Shown: in pieces, positions 13,004 through 24,398 of the stretch | Position numbering within the stretch: position 1 is the first letter of the stretch | Layout of the letters: the number at the start of each line of letters is the position of its first letter | NCBI GenBank assembly: GCA_029532625.1 | Contig: JARFXM010000007.1 | Span: forward strand, 496,001 to 560,000 | Direction: 5' to 3' | DNA length: 64,000 bases | Source of the DNA: Lomentospora prolificans | Taxonomy: Eukaryota > Ascomycota > Sordariomycetes > Microascales > Microascaceae | The notes under the pieces: model-generated | The model's database searches: none | What the model was told of the DNA's origin: nothing | The model's input: only the letters and a program-made list of their open reading frames with translations | Translations under genes and position numbers: made by a program

Positions 13004-15870
13004 TGACGACAGAGCAAACGATTCCCAATTTCTTTGGTCTTTTTCGAGCTTGGACTTGCAATGCTTTCTTGATTCCCACTGTTTTCCTTTGTCTACGGCG
13101 GACTCTCCTAGTATCGTCTCTTTTCCTTGCATATACCTCACCGTTAGTTGGTTTTTTTTCCTTCCCAGCTTCTATTTCCTTGCGTTCTGTCTATAGCATC
13201 TCCTTTTGTTTCCTTGATTCCTTTGTCATCTCTACTCGTTTCGCTGCTTATTTCCATTTCAGCGCAAGGCGGAAAGGCGCGTAGGTCGGACGGAGTTGGC
13301 TGCTTTTAGACCTCTCCGTAACCTCCCTCCCGTAGGCTTCAGGCTGTATTTCCACCCTCGTGTTGGTTATCAAGGACTTGATGGCAGCAGTCGGCGGTGT
13401 TCTCCTGGCCCACTCGAAGGGGCGGCTAGGGAGAGGTCGGTTCTACCTTGTGTTCGTACAGTCTCTTGAGATTTTTCGGCATTATCATGGTTGGTGCAAT
13501 TTTCATGGGGGGGTTTCCAGGGAAGAAACAAGGGCAGGAAATTGGACCACAGGACGGGCTTACAGGACAGTGCAAACGGGTCCTGCTTGTGTGGGCAACT
13601 GGGTTATACAAAGCGCGGCCGGTAATTAGACACAGCGGCGGCGCTACCTCATAACCTGCGTAAGCAGGGAATGTTGGCTGGTCCATATGGGTTTCTCGTC
13701 GGATTTTCTCTTTGGTTTTCGATCTGCTTTTCTTTTCGCTCTTCTTGGTCCTTCATTTCCTCTCCTTTCCGTTTATTTTTTCACTTTACTTACTCTTCTT
13801 CTCTCCATGTGTTTTTATTAGCTTGAGATCCTTTTTTACCGATCTATTAATTTCCTCGTTTCAAACACACTCTCTACTTATTATCCCGCTTGTCTCGATT
13901 CCCACACCTAGTTTTATATGCGATGAGTTTGAGAATTCGCCCTCTATTTCGTTGGACCCGTCCATTACCTGTTCAGCCGAAGCGTTTACTTAAGCACCAA
14001 GGGTCGACCTCTCCTTTAACTATATTTGATCACTTTTAACCTTCATTTTGTCTGATTCGCTTTCCGTCTTTTCGCATCTCCCCCAAGTCTGCTCTATTCT
14101 CTTTCCGTCTCTCTCCGTCCAGCGTTTTCATCTGTCTTTTTGCCTTGACGAACGTCCCTTCCCCTTTGTAAGACATCTTAGTTCAGGATAATGGCAGGCT
14201 CAAAGCAGATTGCTTTACTACCCCGGCAGTAACAGGGCAACCTGGGATTAGTTGCTGTCCGACCTCGGTGTTCTTTTTATGCAGGAGGGTATTGTCCCTC
14301 GCGGGAAGACGTTGAGAGGGAAGGGGTGAGGCGAATATGGAAATCGGATTCGGAAGAAGTGGTAGTGATCTCATGTTCTTTCAATGGAACAAGAGTTGGA
14401 CCCCTTATACTTTGGAAATTGATATTTGGATGGAAGGGACGTCTTTCCTTGTTTTCGGTTATTTTCTTTTTGTCATCATTTTCCTATCTCCTCTTGCTCT
14501 TCTGTAGCGCATTTCGCAAGGGCGCGTCGTGTATAGATATAAGCAGCGTCTGTTAGCGAGTCCCGTAGCATTTCCGCAGCAATAAAAGCCAGGGTACTCT
14601 CTGCTCCAAACTCACAACTTCCCGTTACCGAGTGATACCAGATGGATCGACATTGGAAGGGAAGACTCAAAGTATCGGAGACATTTGAAGGCTATCCCTT
14701 CTACGAGAATAAACTAGGCACATCCTTATAGTTTCCTTCACTTTTGAGTCTGTCCCATGCCCCTTGGGTCTGCTGCTACCTTCACATGTTCGCGCAGTGC
14801 ACGACTCGTTCTCGTTCCCCCTCTCGAGCAGGATCATACCACTGTCCTCCACATGGAGGGTAGCATAGAGCGGGGGAGGTAGGAGCCGACTTTTTGCCGT
14901 GCTGATCTGGTTTGGAGAAGTAGATGGGAAGGTACTACGCGTGGAGTGCTTTCCCGTCAATGTAAATATACTTTTGGTGACAGGAAGAGACGTATTTATT
15001 GTCGCGAGAGAGTATTTCCGCATCGAGAAGGCCAGCTTCACTGGACTGGATGCTGGGTGGCTTATACGTATCGGATCGCCTTAGCTAATGTAATGGTAAT
15101 AACCTCTGCCTAGCCATTATTGTTTGGAATAAATAGGATACTCAGACTCTATTTCTTATCCGTAAGAGCGCGAACAGTGTTAACAGTAACCAAGGGTGCA
15201 GACCGTTCGAGGCCCGCCACAAGGGAGGCCTATCAGGCGCCGATGAGTGTATGTGGATTGTGGGAAGGCCAGTTAGCTCCGGTGCAGCCTCCGCCAGCCA
15301 TCGTCGGAAGCCCGGTAAGCCTCCGCGCAGGCCCGAAGCAGTGACGACCCCAAACCACTTTCCGAAAGCAGTGTCCATCTCCTCCCCTCTCCTGGAATTT
15401 CAGGGAACCAGGTTCCTTCTTCATAACATGAAGTTCCCAGGCTTTCAGCGTTCCTCCTACCTGGGCAAACTACATGTAGGTTATGGCCAGCTCTTTGCTA
15501 CGACTCACCTGCCATCTCCTTCATAAGAGATGAACATCTAGAACACCGCTCCTTCTACATGACAAAAGGTTTAAGAAGCTGAAATATGTTGGGATCTTGT
15601 ATTCTCTAAGACTGTTCTCCCCTTCCTCCCTCCCTATTTTCCATCTCACCAACTTTGCATCCATCATTCCATTGCTGTCAATATTGGTCTCTCATATTTG
15701 GACTTAACGCACTCTTAGAACTCGTACAATATCCATCACAGCATATCTCTGCTCGAGCACTGATACGTTTTCCCGTAATACATCCGCTATTTGCCATCTT
15801 TTTGGCTTTCTTTTTGGTCTCTCCCAAATCCCTAGCTAGATAGCGTCATTGCATTCCCGAGTCTATCACC
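13004..15870. other. Intergenic stretch: transcription factor 3' region and GH16 upstream region
   Basis: No gene supported. 13700-14160 is strikingly T/C-rich on the + strand, like a fungal core promoter or leader, but only a 13-codon frame (ATG near 14191) follows it. The rest has no recognisable motif. The last few hundred bases before 15871 are again pyrimidine-rich and probably serve the GH16 gene. Confidence 0.45.
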
Positions 15871-17134
15871 ATGCGTCTCACCGGGTTTACCAGTGCATTT
15901 GTCATTGCTCTTGCGGCTTCGTCACTCTCAGTTGTCAATGCGGACTGTGAATGCGGGTACATCACGAATGTTGGGGGCTCCAAGGAAAAGACAGCCTTCG
16001 CCGAGTTGCTCGAGTCAGATTTTACTCGCGCCGATGCCATCAACAGTGAGAATAACTGGATGGTAGCCTCGTTCAACATCACCAAGGAGGAGACTCACGG
16101 AATTTACGGGCTCAACTTCCGACCCAGCAACGTTGTCACCTTTGCCAACAAGAAGGTCCCTTTGGCTCGCGCCGAGATTGCCAAACCGGCGAAGCTTCCG
16201 AACCAAGGCCTGGAACTGGTAGTGAGCAGCAAGCTCGAGCAAGACATGGCGTCTGTAGCGGAGCTGGACTCCCGCCGGGCTGATCTTAAATACGGGTCGT
16301 ACCGTACTAGCATGAAGCTGACAGACATGCCGGGAACGTGCGCAGCTTTCTTCTGGGTGAGTCTCGGGAGCCCGACTACTTCGAGGACGCCAACATTTTA
16401 CTCACAAAATTCGTTCGTAGTACTTCAACGAGACACAGGAGATCGATATGGAATTCCTATCTCGCGAGTTCGACGCTCATACTGGTCTTTACCCCGTTAA
16501 TCTTATTGTTCAATCCCCAAGAGGTCCCAATGCCGACTACAATCCTCAGAAATCTGGAAACTTTATCCGAGCTGACCTACCTTTTAACCCGACCACCGGA
16601 TATCACGAATACCGCTTCGATTTCCTCCCCGGCGAGGTGTACTTTTACGCTGATGGCAAGGTCCTCGCCAAGATTTCAGGTGCAGCAGTTCCCGAACACC
16701 CGGGACATCTCATTCTCCAGCACTGGAGCAACGGGAACAGTGTTTGGTCGGGCGGACCACCCGCTAAGGACACGTCCATCTCAGTTCGATATGTCAAGGC
16801 ATATTTCAACTCCACCGACGCTGCGCGTCAGCATGATTCCAACATAAAATGTGAGCAGGCCAAGGGTAAAAAGAACGCAGTTTGTGAAATTCCCGACGTT
16901 GGCACCAACAGGTCCGCCGAGACCTTCTTTTTCAGCAAGCTCGGAAAAAACCAGACGCTCGCCAAGACCAAGACCAAGACCAACTTCACTAACACCAGCC
17001 TGGAGGCGAATCATCCTATCAGCAGCAACAACAAGGAAATGGAAGAGGAGGCAAGCGCTATGGTATGGGGAGTCCCGGCAGGACTGTTTGCCATGTGGTT
17101 CACAGTGGTTTCTGCGGCGGTATTTGCGTTATAG
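15871..17134 (+). CDS. Secreted, probably GPI-anchored GH16 family glycosidase/transglycosylase
   Basis: Two exons, 15871-16356 and 16421-17134, give 399 aa; the 64-nt intron is phase 0. Residues 1-24 are a signal peptide, cleaved about where DCECGY begins. The catalytic strand is EIDMEF, with E169 as likely nucleophile, D171 as helper and E173 as acid/base. The E-x-D-x-E spacing, without the extra bulge residue, is that of the XTH/CRH-like branch of GH16, many of which are transglycosylases. The C-terminus is Lys/Thr/Asn-rich with N-glycosylation sequons, then ends in a hydrophobic stretch (about the last 25 residues), as in GPI precursors. Expected location is plasma membrane or cell wall, acting on beta-glucan or linked chitin; the exact substrate cannot be told. 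Context before the ATG (ATCACC) suits initiation. Confidence 0.88.
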
Positions 17135-18113
17135 CCCACGCGTGGTTTACGCACTGCATTATCGTTGGTGATGTGGCATTAGGAGTTATAGAGGTTTCGA
17201 GTTGACGCCTCCGGCACCCTGCATGTATGATGAAAGAGATAGAGAGATTGATGATCCTATTCCTTATTGTGGGGGCCGCGGTTTCTTTTCGCTGGCGTTT
17301 GTTTGGGTTGTCGGGACAGCGTCCGGCGCTACATCGTTCGCTTATGCAGATTTATTGTATGCTGATGAGAGGCTTTCAATACAGAAGGGTTTAGTTGCAA
17401 GTCTTAAGTGTTGTTGAGTCAGTCGTGGCCAATGCGGTGTTCCCGTGGATCAGCAAAACGCAAATGGTGCTGCTCGTGTCACAGGTGGGTGGTCAGGCGG
17501 GCCCTTGGTGCAGGATTTCGGGATAGTGGTGGACGTTGCAAATAACCGATGTGGAATGCGGGAGCGCAGGGCATGGTCACGGACAAGCTAGAGCGAGACC
17601 AGAGGCTCGAAAAGGTAAGGCGGGTATAGAATCTAGGGTATAGAGCAAGACAAGACATCCCACGCGTCCCTACGGGGCGCGATAAAGAGGCGGCTAGCAT
17701 GTTGAGGCGGACGAGCCGGAGGTACACGAGATGGAGGGGCAAGCCTGGTTGAACGGGCCAGACTAGGGTCGGCAGGCTTGCTGGACCGGTTGTCGACGTG
17801 CAGCAACATGATTCAAAGCTGACATCGGATCAGATTGCCGGGATGATATAAGACGGCGGGACCCATCGGGCGGGCTCTCATCGCCTCGTATTTTCTTTCT
17901 CCTTTCTTTTCTTCCTCTTTTTTTATTATTATTTCTTACTTCTTGTTTAAAGTGGTTGAGAACGATCTATATTCCGGTCACACACTGGTGCGTAGTTTTA
18001 TCCTGTTTCCGGAATTTTAAAAAATACACCATCCGATTGAGAACCCGGCGCATTCGGCCCCACCACGGCGTTTGAGGGATATTCCTGACGTTGCAAGCAA
18101 CCGAACACAAAAG
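17135..18113. other. Intergenic: GH16 3' region and CYSTM gene promoter
   Basis: No open frame with gene-like character. A TATA-like GATATAAG lies near 17845, followed by a T/C-rich stretch (about 17885-17950), which fits a promoter for the small + strand gene beginning at 18114. Confidence 0.4.
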
Positions 18114-18552
18114 ATGGATACGCGAAAGAATGAAATAATCGCAGAGGAGCCGGTGAAGAGGCCAGAGGCTATTGTGCCTTCTAGGCGGAGGGTGGAGGAG
18201 AATGTTACGAGCGAACAGCCTGTGAGTCCCGGCTGACTGTGTTTTGATGCAAATGAAGGGACGCGCGGGGGTGCTGACGATGGGTATTAGAGACCACAGG
18301 CGCCGATGAGCGTAGGTGGTGAGAGGGGCAGGTTGAGGGGTGGCGGAGACGGCGGTGTAAGTCTTTTTTACTGAACTTCTTTATTTTGATGGTGTTTATG
18401 TTGTCGTCATGGCTTTCTTTTTTTACTTTTTATTTTTTGGCACCTGGCTTGGGAAAAACCAACTCCACGACTAACTTCACGTTGTATAGGCAATTTGTTG
18501 CGGAATCTGCGCTGGTCTTTGCTGCTTCGAATGCCTCGACTGCTGTTGTTAA
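18114..18552 (+). CDS. Small cysteine-rich CYSTM-type tail protein (78 aa)
   Basis: Three exons, 18114-18221 (36 codons), 18291-18356 (22 codons) and 18490-18552 (20 codons and stop), all joined in phase 0. Introns of 69 and 133 nt start GTGAGT and GTAAGT, have CTGAC and CTAAC branch points, and end in TAG. The product begins MDTRKNEIIAEEP, is charged and Pro-rich, has a Gly/Arg-rich hinge (GGERGRLRGGGDGG), and ends in CCGICAGLCCFECLDCCC. That layout is the CYSTM family of eukaryotes: small soluble heads with a Cys-rich C-terminal membrane module, linked in other species to stress tolerance and metal or redox handling. No exon is long enough to be noticed as an open frame. Function here is inferred only from architecture. 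Confidence 0.78.
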
Positions 18553-18764
18553 GTCTCGAACGATGGAACCTTTCTTTTTTCTCTTTTCCCTACCAAGAGT
18601 TTCTTGGACAATAGCGCCAGCTGTCGAATACCAGGTAATAATAACGCCATGGGGTTTTTAGTGTCAATCAGGTTATAATGTTGGCGGTGCCTGGATATCC
18701 TGGTATGATATCAAGCCACATGCAATGATTTGCCGGCGAGCCACTCAATTCACATTTGGAGAAT

Positions 18765-19200
18765 TCATGTTTGCAACGATTTGAGCTCGTCACTTCGTAT
18801 TGGACTATCAACGCAATGCCTCATTCCTAGCAACTCCTGAACGAGACGATATCTTGGGCCTGGCAGAAACCTCCTGCCTCGGCATTCTTCTGAATAGCTC
18901 CACCCAATCTCCTTGTCAACCTCTCGTATGTCGTGCTCTGAGTAGCCTTGGTGAGCGCCGAACAGGTGCATCCAGTCGTTATACACAAAGCTGTCCTGCT
19001 GCCCTTGTGTCCTGATGAGCATGTCCCACAAACGCTTGGCTCGGGCGTAATCGTCGTCCGAGACGTCGGAGAAGAGCCCGTAGACGGCATTGGCGTCGTT
19101 GTAGACGATAGGACGGTAAAAAGATGGGACGGTTCGGATCATCGTCGCAGGTCCCGTTGATGGCTATCTCGGTGGATATCCGGCGAGGAGAAGAGGCGGA
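18765..19200 (-). pseudogene. Possible broken protein-coding gene of unknown family
   Basis: A 125-codon frame (ATG at 19142, stop at 18765) has a protein-like character with well-ordered acidic and aromatic segments such as FYRPIVYNDANAVYG and VYNDWMHLFG. It has no convincing start: an in-frame TAG lies 24 nt upstream (19164-19166), while a neighbouring frame upstream of it reads on with coding-like codons (INGTCDDDPNR, and a separate frame with VLQIRLFSSPD). Near its 3' end an alternative frame (GGAIQKNAEAGGF, stopping at 18827) also looks more natural. This suggests a gene disrupted by small indels, or exons whose splice sites I failed to place. I do not recognise the family. Confidence 0.35.
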
Positions 19201-20280
19201 TCTGGAGGACAGGGTCGGGCAGAGGGTTCTACGCCGGGAACGAGGTGTCAGGGGGAGAAGGTCGCCTGCTCAATGTTACTCTTAAACTTTACTTCAGACC
19301 CGAGTTCCCTCGACGCTGCACGTCTCACTCGCTAGTACACGCTTTGGGCTGTAAGATCTTTCCAAGCCACGAGGTTTTGTCAAGAGATGGCTAGATTTAC
19401 ATGGCCCCCGAAATGCGGAGAGATCGTACAATATCGAGCAACCGAACCGAGGGTGACAGCTTCGGAGGGGACTGACTCGTCGGCTTGTATGATTATATAC
19501 TAGGGCACTTTGAGTATTCGGCTTGAAAAAGACATATACGTCGGTCAATTCAAGCCTGGCTCATCCGAGCAAAACCAGAAACTCTACTTGGACCATACTC
19601 TCGTCCTTGGTTCTTCCCCGGTCTGATGTTCGGTCCTTGCGTGGTGATGATTCTTATGTGGACTTGATGATCTATGAGTATCGTGGTTGGATATCTAGCA
19701 TCCGTGAAAATGCGTTGAGGAGCAAAGGCTAGAGCCAGCGACGATGGGAGTGGCTCTTCCTCAGCACTGGCTGTCTCTCACACGCACCTCTGTGTGACTG
19801 CCTACTTACTCCTCGTTCCACCAGGCAAACTGAGGACCATTCTGTCGTCCGGTCACGTACGCCCACCACTCATCTCGTATCACAGATCCAGGCACGCACA
19901 AGGACTTCTCCAAAATGATATATTCCGCTACCGCGTTGCTTGATTCAGATCCAAGCCCACCCTCGAGTTCACCCTGTTTCCACACCATTAACCCCAGGCG
20001 CCGTCTCCGTAAGATGGGGCAAGGGTCCACAGACAGGGTATTATTAGAAATTACGAATTTTTTTCTTGCTTATTTTGAGTAATGTTTTCAAGCCTTTAAA
20101 TGTTGTACAGAATATTGCAGAATGGCTCCCCCTACCCTGTTTCATTCCGGGGGAAGGGGAGGCCATTCCCATTTAGCTGCAAGATCCAGTCTCTGTTTCG
20201 TCATCAATCATCCTCTCCTTTGTCCCATCTTTATATATATAGAGCCATGATGCCGTGAGTTTGCGCGCAATGAGTTTAGT
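19201..20280. other. Intergenic, nothing recognised
   Basis: Short frames only. A TATATATATA stretch lies near 20231. The right part is presumably the 3' untranslated region of the Arl1 gene on the minus strand. Confidence 0.4.
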
Positions 20281-21211
20281 TTACTCCTGGTTTACCGTAG
20301 ACTGTGTCCCCAAGTTAAGTCAGTATGAAGCCTTTTCCCACTCCCTCTTTAGAAGTCAGATATAGAAGAAGCAGATAAGACAACTTACAACAAGCCAATC
20401 CATGCCTTCGTTGACACCCGTGCCATCGACGGCCGAGCAGGCCACAATGGTCCAGTTCCGATCCCTCAGCTCGCCCAGCCTCAGCGCCTCGGAAATATCG
20501 GCCGCACCCTTGGCACCGGGCTGATCCTGCTTGTTGGCGAAGACGAGGAGGGAAGCGTCCTTGAGTTCCTCCTCATTCAGCATGGCCGCGAGTTCATCCG
20601 CGGCGGTTTGGAGACGCTCGATATCGGTCGAGTCGACGACGAAGATGACGGCCGCGGTGTTCGCGTAGTAGCACCTCCAGTAGGGGCGGATGCTGGTTTG
20701 GCCACCGAGATCCTAAAGCGAGAATTGCGCGCGTTAGACTGGTGCGGAGGGGTCCAAGTTGGTTTTTTTTTTTTGGCGCCGTGATGGGGATATGCCGGGG
20801 GCAGGGGGGAGGGAAGACGTACCCAAACGTTGAAGTTGAGGTTCTTGTATGTTACGGACTCGACGTTGAAACCTATCGTCGGTATCGTTGTGACGACCTC
20901 GCCAACCTGGCCGCATTTGTCAGCATGTGCGAAAGCGCGCGCGCGAGAGAAAGAGAGAGAGGGTTTCCTCCAAAACGAACCTTGAGTCTGTAGAGCAGCG
21001 TAGTCTTGCCGGCGTTATCCTGTAGAAAATGGCCGTGAGTCTCAGTCCAGTCCCGCATGTCCAGCAACAGCCCAGCTCGCCTGGTCGCAGATCACGAAAA
21101 GCGCTGGGCTGAAGGGGAAGAAGTGTCCTCGCTTACCAGCCCCAATATCAGAATGCGAATCTCTTTCTTCGCGAACAAGAGGCCCGATAGCCACGACACG
21201 GAATTGCCCAT
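20281..21211 (-). CDS. arl1: ADP-ribosylation factor-like GTPase Arl1
   Basis: Five exons on the minus strand: 21211-21137, 21019-20981, 20906-20823, 20712-20389 and 20301-20281, giving 180 aa, the usual Arl1 length. Introns are 117, 74, 110 and 87 nt. Seen: Gly2 for N-myristoylation (MGNSVSWL), P-loop GLDNAGKT (residues 24-31), switch I TIPTIGFN, switch II WDLGGQ (66-71) followed by the Arl1-typical TSIRPYWRCYY, NKQD (126-129) and a CSA motif near 159. In other eukaryotes Arl1 works at the trans-Golgi, recruiting GRIP-domain golgins and controlling endosome-to-Golgi traffic. The last exon carries just six codons (STVNQE) and a stop. It is the least certain junction, but it fits the C-terminal length of the family. 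The gene is divergent from eL39. Confidence 0.95.
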
Positions 21212-21933
21212 TTTTTTGATTTTTATTTTGGAATTTTCTCGGAATCGCAAGCAAAAGTTATCCCGTGTTCGGGCGCGTTGCTTAATTTCGTAGGGACGAA
21301 GATGCGAGTAATCCGGAGAGTTCGAAGGGAAGGATCGTCAGAGGCAGCCAAATTCGACTGGGGCGGGAGCTGGGGAGTTAGATGGGGGGAAAAGGGGTGG
21401 GTTGGAAAACTGGTTTCCCAAATTAGCGATCTAACCGGGAATTGAAAAAAGGAAGATATCCCGCGCCCTGGTAGACTCCGTCGAGAAAGTGAAGAAAAAT
21501 AGGGAAAACAAAGCAATAATAAAAGATCCTAGAAGAAAAAAAAAGGTTCATCAGATATGAAGGGGAAGCCGCAGGCACATGTCTCTTCGCTCCCTTGGGA
21601 ACCCCAGCTAATACAGTCCTCTTCCTCTTGACTTTTCGGCCAGGGTATCCCGAGCCAAGCAACCAAGGAGCAGACGCACTGCCACGTAGAAATCCCAGAC
21701 GCCACAATTCAAATCTCACCTGTGGCTTTGCCTTTTGGTCGAGGTGGGGAGCCTGGTTGCACGTGCCGGAGTGGGCCCCATAGAGCCAATCAGAGGCGAT
21801 GGTGCATTTTGGAAGGGCCACAAACCCTCATTCTAGCAAATTTCCTTGGGGCTGAATTTAACATCCCTCCTCCTACTCTCAGAACATCACCAACTCAAAT
21901 CGACTCGACATATCGACACGCGAGACCGTCAAG
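21212..21933. promoter_or_regulatory. Shared divergent promoter region of arl1 and rpl39
   Basis: 722 bp separate the two start codons. A palindromic CACGTG lies at 21760-21765, about 170 bp before the eL39 ATG, and the eL39 leader is C/T-rich with no intervening ATG near the start. No other motif was identified with confidence. Frames of around 100 codons here are not gene-like. Confidence 0.45.
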
Positions 21934-22502
21934 ATGCCGGTATGTTTCACCCTCTGATCCGATCATAGAAGACTCCCGTCGATGCCATCCGAGAATCCGA
22001 ACCTCTTGTGATTTCTTCGGCCGGGAAACTTGCGCCAGGAGAGCATGGCAATTTGACGGGGGTCTGGCCTCGTGATGGAACCCCTCCACCTCTTATGGGA
22101 TATGTTTTTGTTTTTATTTTTCTAATGTTTTATGCTGACGGTCGACTCTTTCTTGGGAATACAGAGCCACAAGTCTTTCCGTACCAAGCAGAAGCTTGCG
22201 AAGGCGCAGAAGCAGAACCGCCCCATCCCTCACTGGATCCGTCTGCGAACCAACAACACCATTAGGTACGACTAGTCTCGACTCCCAGCCCGGCCCCCGG
22301 TTGAAGGATTTGCCAAAGAGGTGGAGGAACAGGAGACGTCTGGGCTGAGAGATGCCGGCACTCTTTTCGCCGGGGGACCGCAACGACGGGAAATCACCGA
22401 ACGGGAAAGCCCTTTTTCCAAAGAAGCTCACCCAACTAACGCTGTAAATTCAGGTACAACGCCAAGAGGAGGCACTGGCGCAAGACCCGCATCGGCCTCT
22501 AA
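21934..22502 (+). CDS. rpl39: 60S ribosomal protein eL39
   Basis: Three exons, 21934-21939, 22165-22265 and 22454-22502, give exactly 51 aa, the universal eL39 length. Exon 1 is only six nucleotides, the start codon and one Pro codon, before a GTATGT donor. The protein reads MPSHKSFRTKQ, then continues through NRPIPHWIRLRTNNTIRYN to end in HWRKTRIGL, the near-invariant eukaryotic sequence. It is a basic protein buried in the large subunit near the exit tunnel. Introns of 225 and 188 nt make up most of the gene. I looked in them for C/D box snoRNA motifs and saw none convincing. The gene is convergent with skp1 downstream. Confidence 0.97.
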
Positions 22503-23634
22503 ATCACTCGCCGCTTCCGCATCCCGTTTTCTGCTCTTCAATGCCCATCGCCGAATCTTTCTCTTGAACCCGAGACTCATCCCGCGCAACTCCCGAGGCC
22601 CATCAGAGTCTTTGACGGATATGAACTATTACCCTTGCCGGAACGGGATGGAGCATTGTTAAGAGGAAGGGGGAGACAGAAGAGAGGGGAAACGATCCTT
22701 TCTTTTGCCTTTTTAGATGGGCGGGGAAGGTCGTTTTCGATAGAGGAAAATCGATAGCGGTATTTTTCATGGTCGAAAAAGAAAAAGAATGGTTTTTTTT
22801 ATGAAGAAACTGGAATGGCGGAGGGCACACACCCGGTGTTAGGCTTTATGTGTTTAAAGAGGCCGTTATTTTCTTCTCTCTCTTAGCCAAACTCCTGCAT
22901 TTTAGGGTCTCTGGGAAAGGAATGCAAGACAGGTGATTCCAACTATGTTTGACTGTGTCGGCTGCCACTCGCGTCTCCTCAGTGGTCTACTTCCACTAAG
23001 AGTAATACTTTGTCCTTGTTTGTGATCCGAGTGTTTGCCTTACTTGTCTTGTACATTCATGTTTGTTGACTACTCGTGAGACGCTGTAAGTCCAGGGCAA
23101 TGGCATTGAATCCTAGAAATCACCAAGAAGCGTGGCGGCGAGGCATCAAGAGTCCTGCTGTGAGTTGAAATTCAAGAACACGAGTCCTTCTTAAACAGGG
23201 CACAAAACTTGTCACACGAATTCCATTGCTCTAAAGAATTAACTAGTGACCCATAATAGACGTAGAGGAAGTCATGTTCATCAAAACCCTCCTCAGGCGT
23301 TGCCCCTTGGGCATTACCATGCATGAATTTGAAGCTCAGGCACAAGTTGAAAAAAAAAAAAAAAAAGGTAAAAGAAAAGAGAAAACAAACAACTCCCGCG
23401 CCCTTTACCTGATCTCGACTTAGCCGCTGCCTTACTTTCCCCTCAACCATCTCGTTTTCGTTTCGAGAAGAAAGTCGGTCTCTGGCTTGTCGTCTGACTT
23501 TTCCATTTATTGTTACCACCCAGGCCTCCCTTTGGATAATGCTGATGATAAAAGAAGGAAGCCGTCCGTGAGGCTTGAGTTTCCGTCAGGATTTGACCTT
23601 CCCTACGCTAACATGTGCAAGAAGATGGAGGGAA
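22503..23634. other. Intergenic between convergent rpl39 and skp1
   Basis: Contains the two 3' untranslated regions. A 17-nt A run lies at 23350-23366. Open frames of up to 115 codons are not gene-like, and nothing else was recognised. Confidence 0.45.
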
Positions 23635-24398
23635 TTATCGGTCCTCGGCCCACTCGTTCTCTCGGCGGATTTGCTCCTCCTCCTCGGGAGTGAAATCGTT
23701 GGTGATGTTGAAAGTCTTGCGGATCTCGTCAGGAGACTTGCCCTTGATCATGTTGGCGACAGTCTTGCAGCCAACGTCGAGAAGGGGTTTGATATCGAGA
23801 TAGTTAGAGGCCTAGAAGTAGTTCGTTAGTATCCGGTTTAAAGGTAGCGAACGCACGGTCAAGGGTTGAAGGGTGAATGGTGACGGGTGACGGAAAGGCA
23901 CTAAAGCTGGAGCGGCACATACAAGAATAATCTCGAAAAGCATCTCCTGATCGACTTGCATGAACTTTTGGTCCCACTCGTCGATCTCGGTCATCTTCTT
24001 GCGGGCGGCATCGTCGTCCTCCTGGCTAGTGGGAGGATCGTTGCGGTGGTGGTCGCACCACTCGATAACTTTGCGCAGAACAGCGTCGTTGACGTTGGGG
24101 ATGGGAATGGGGTTCTCCTTGGAGATGGACGAATCACCCAAATCATCAAGCATGTTCTTGATGAGCATGGAGCGCTCGGCGACGACGCGGTCTGGTGGCG
24201 AATATAGTTAGCGGTTGGGCACCCTGTCTCTAAAGGCGCGCGCAGGGCCCGAGGGGTTCTAGGCGACACAGGATTGACCACTAGATCATGCGACCGAGGC
24301 TGCATCTTGGGTATGTTCGACTTACCAACTTCCTGAACCACGCCGTCATTGCTCGCGAGCCAGGTGGTCTTCGAAGTAGCGGGCTTGGGGTCAGCCAT
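23635..24398 (-). CDS. skp1: Skp1, SCF ubiquitin ligase adaptor
   Basis: Three exons on the minus strand: 24398-24326, 24191-23923 and 23811-23635, giving 172 aa. Introns of 134 and 111 nt interrupt after EVG and after FEIIL. The N-terminal BTB/POZ-like fold covers about residues 10-105; an acidic loop (TSQEDDD) is followed by the WDQKFMQVDQEMLFEIILASNYLDI segment's two halves (split by intron 2), and the C-terminal F-box-binding helices end in the fungal signature NEWAEDR. Skp1 bridges cullin-1 and F-box proteins in SCF ligases, and also serves kinetochore and V-ATPase regulatory complexes in yeast. The length and C-terminus match filamentous-fungal orthologues, so the gene appears intact. 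Confidence 0.97.

Noticed and set aside
21940..22164. Possible intronic C/D snoRNA in rpl39 intron 1
   Set aside because: A GTGATGG word resembles box C but no terminal stem and no well-placed box D could be found.
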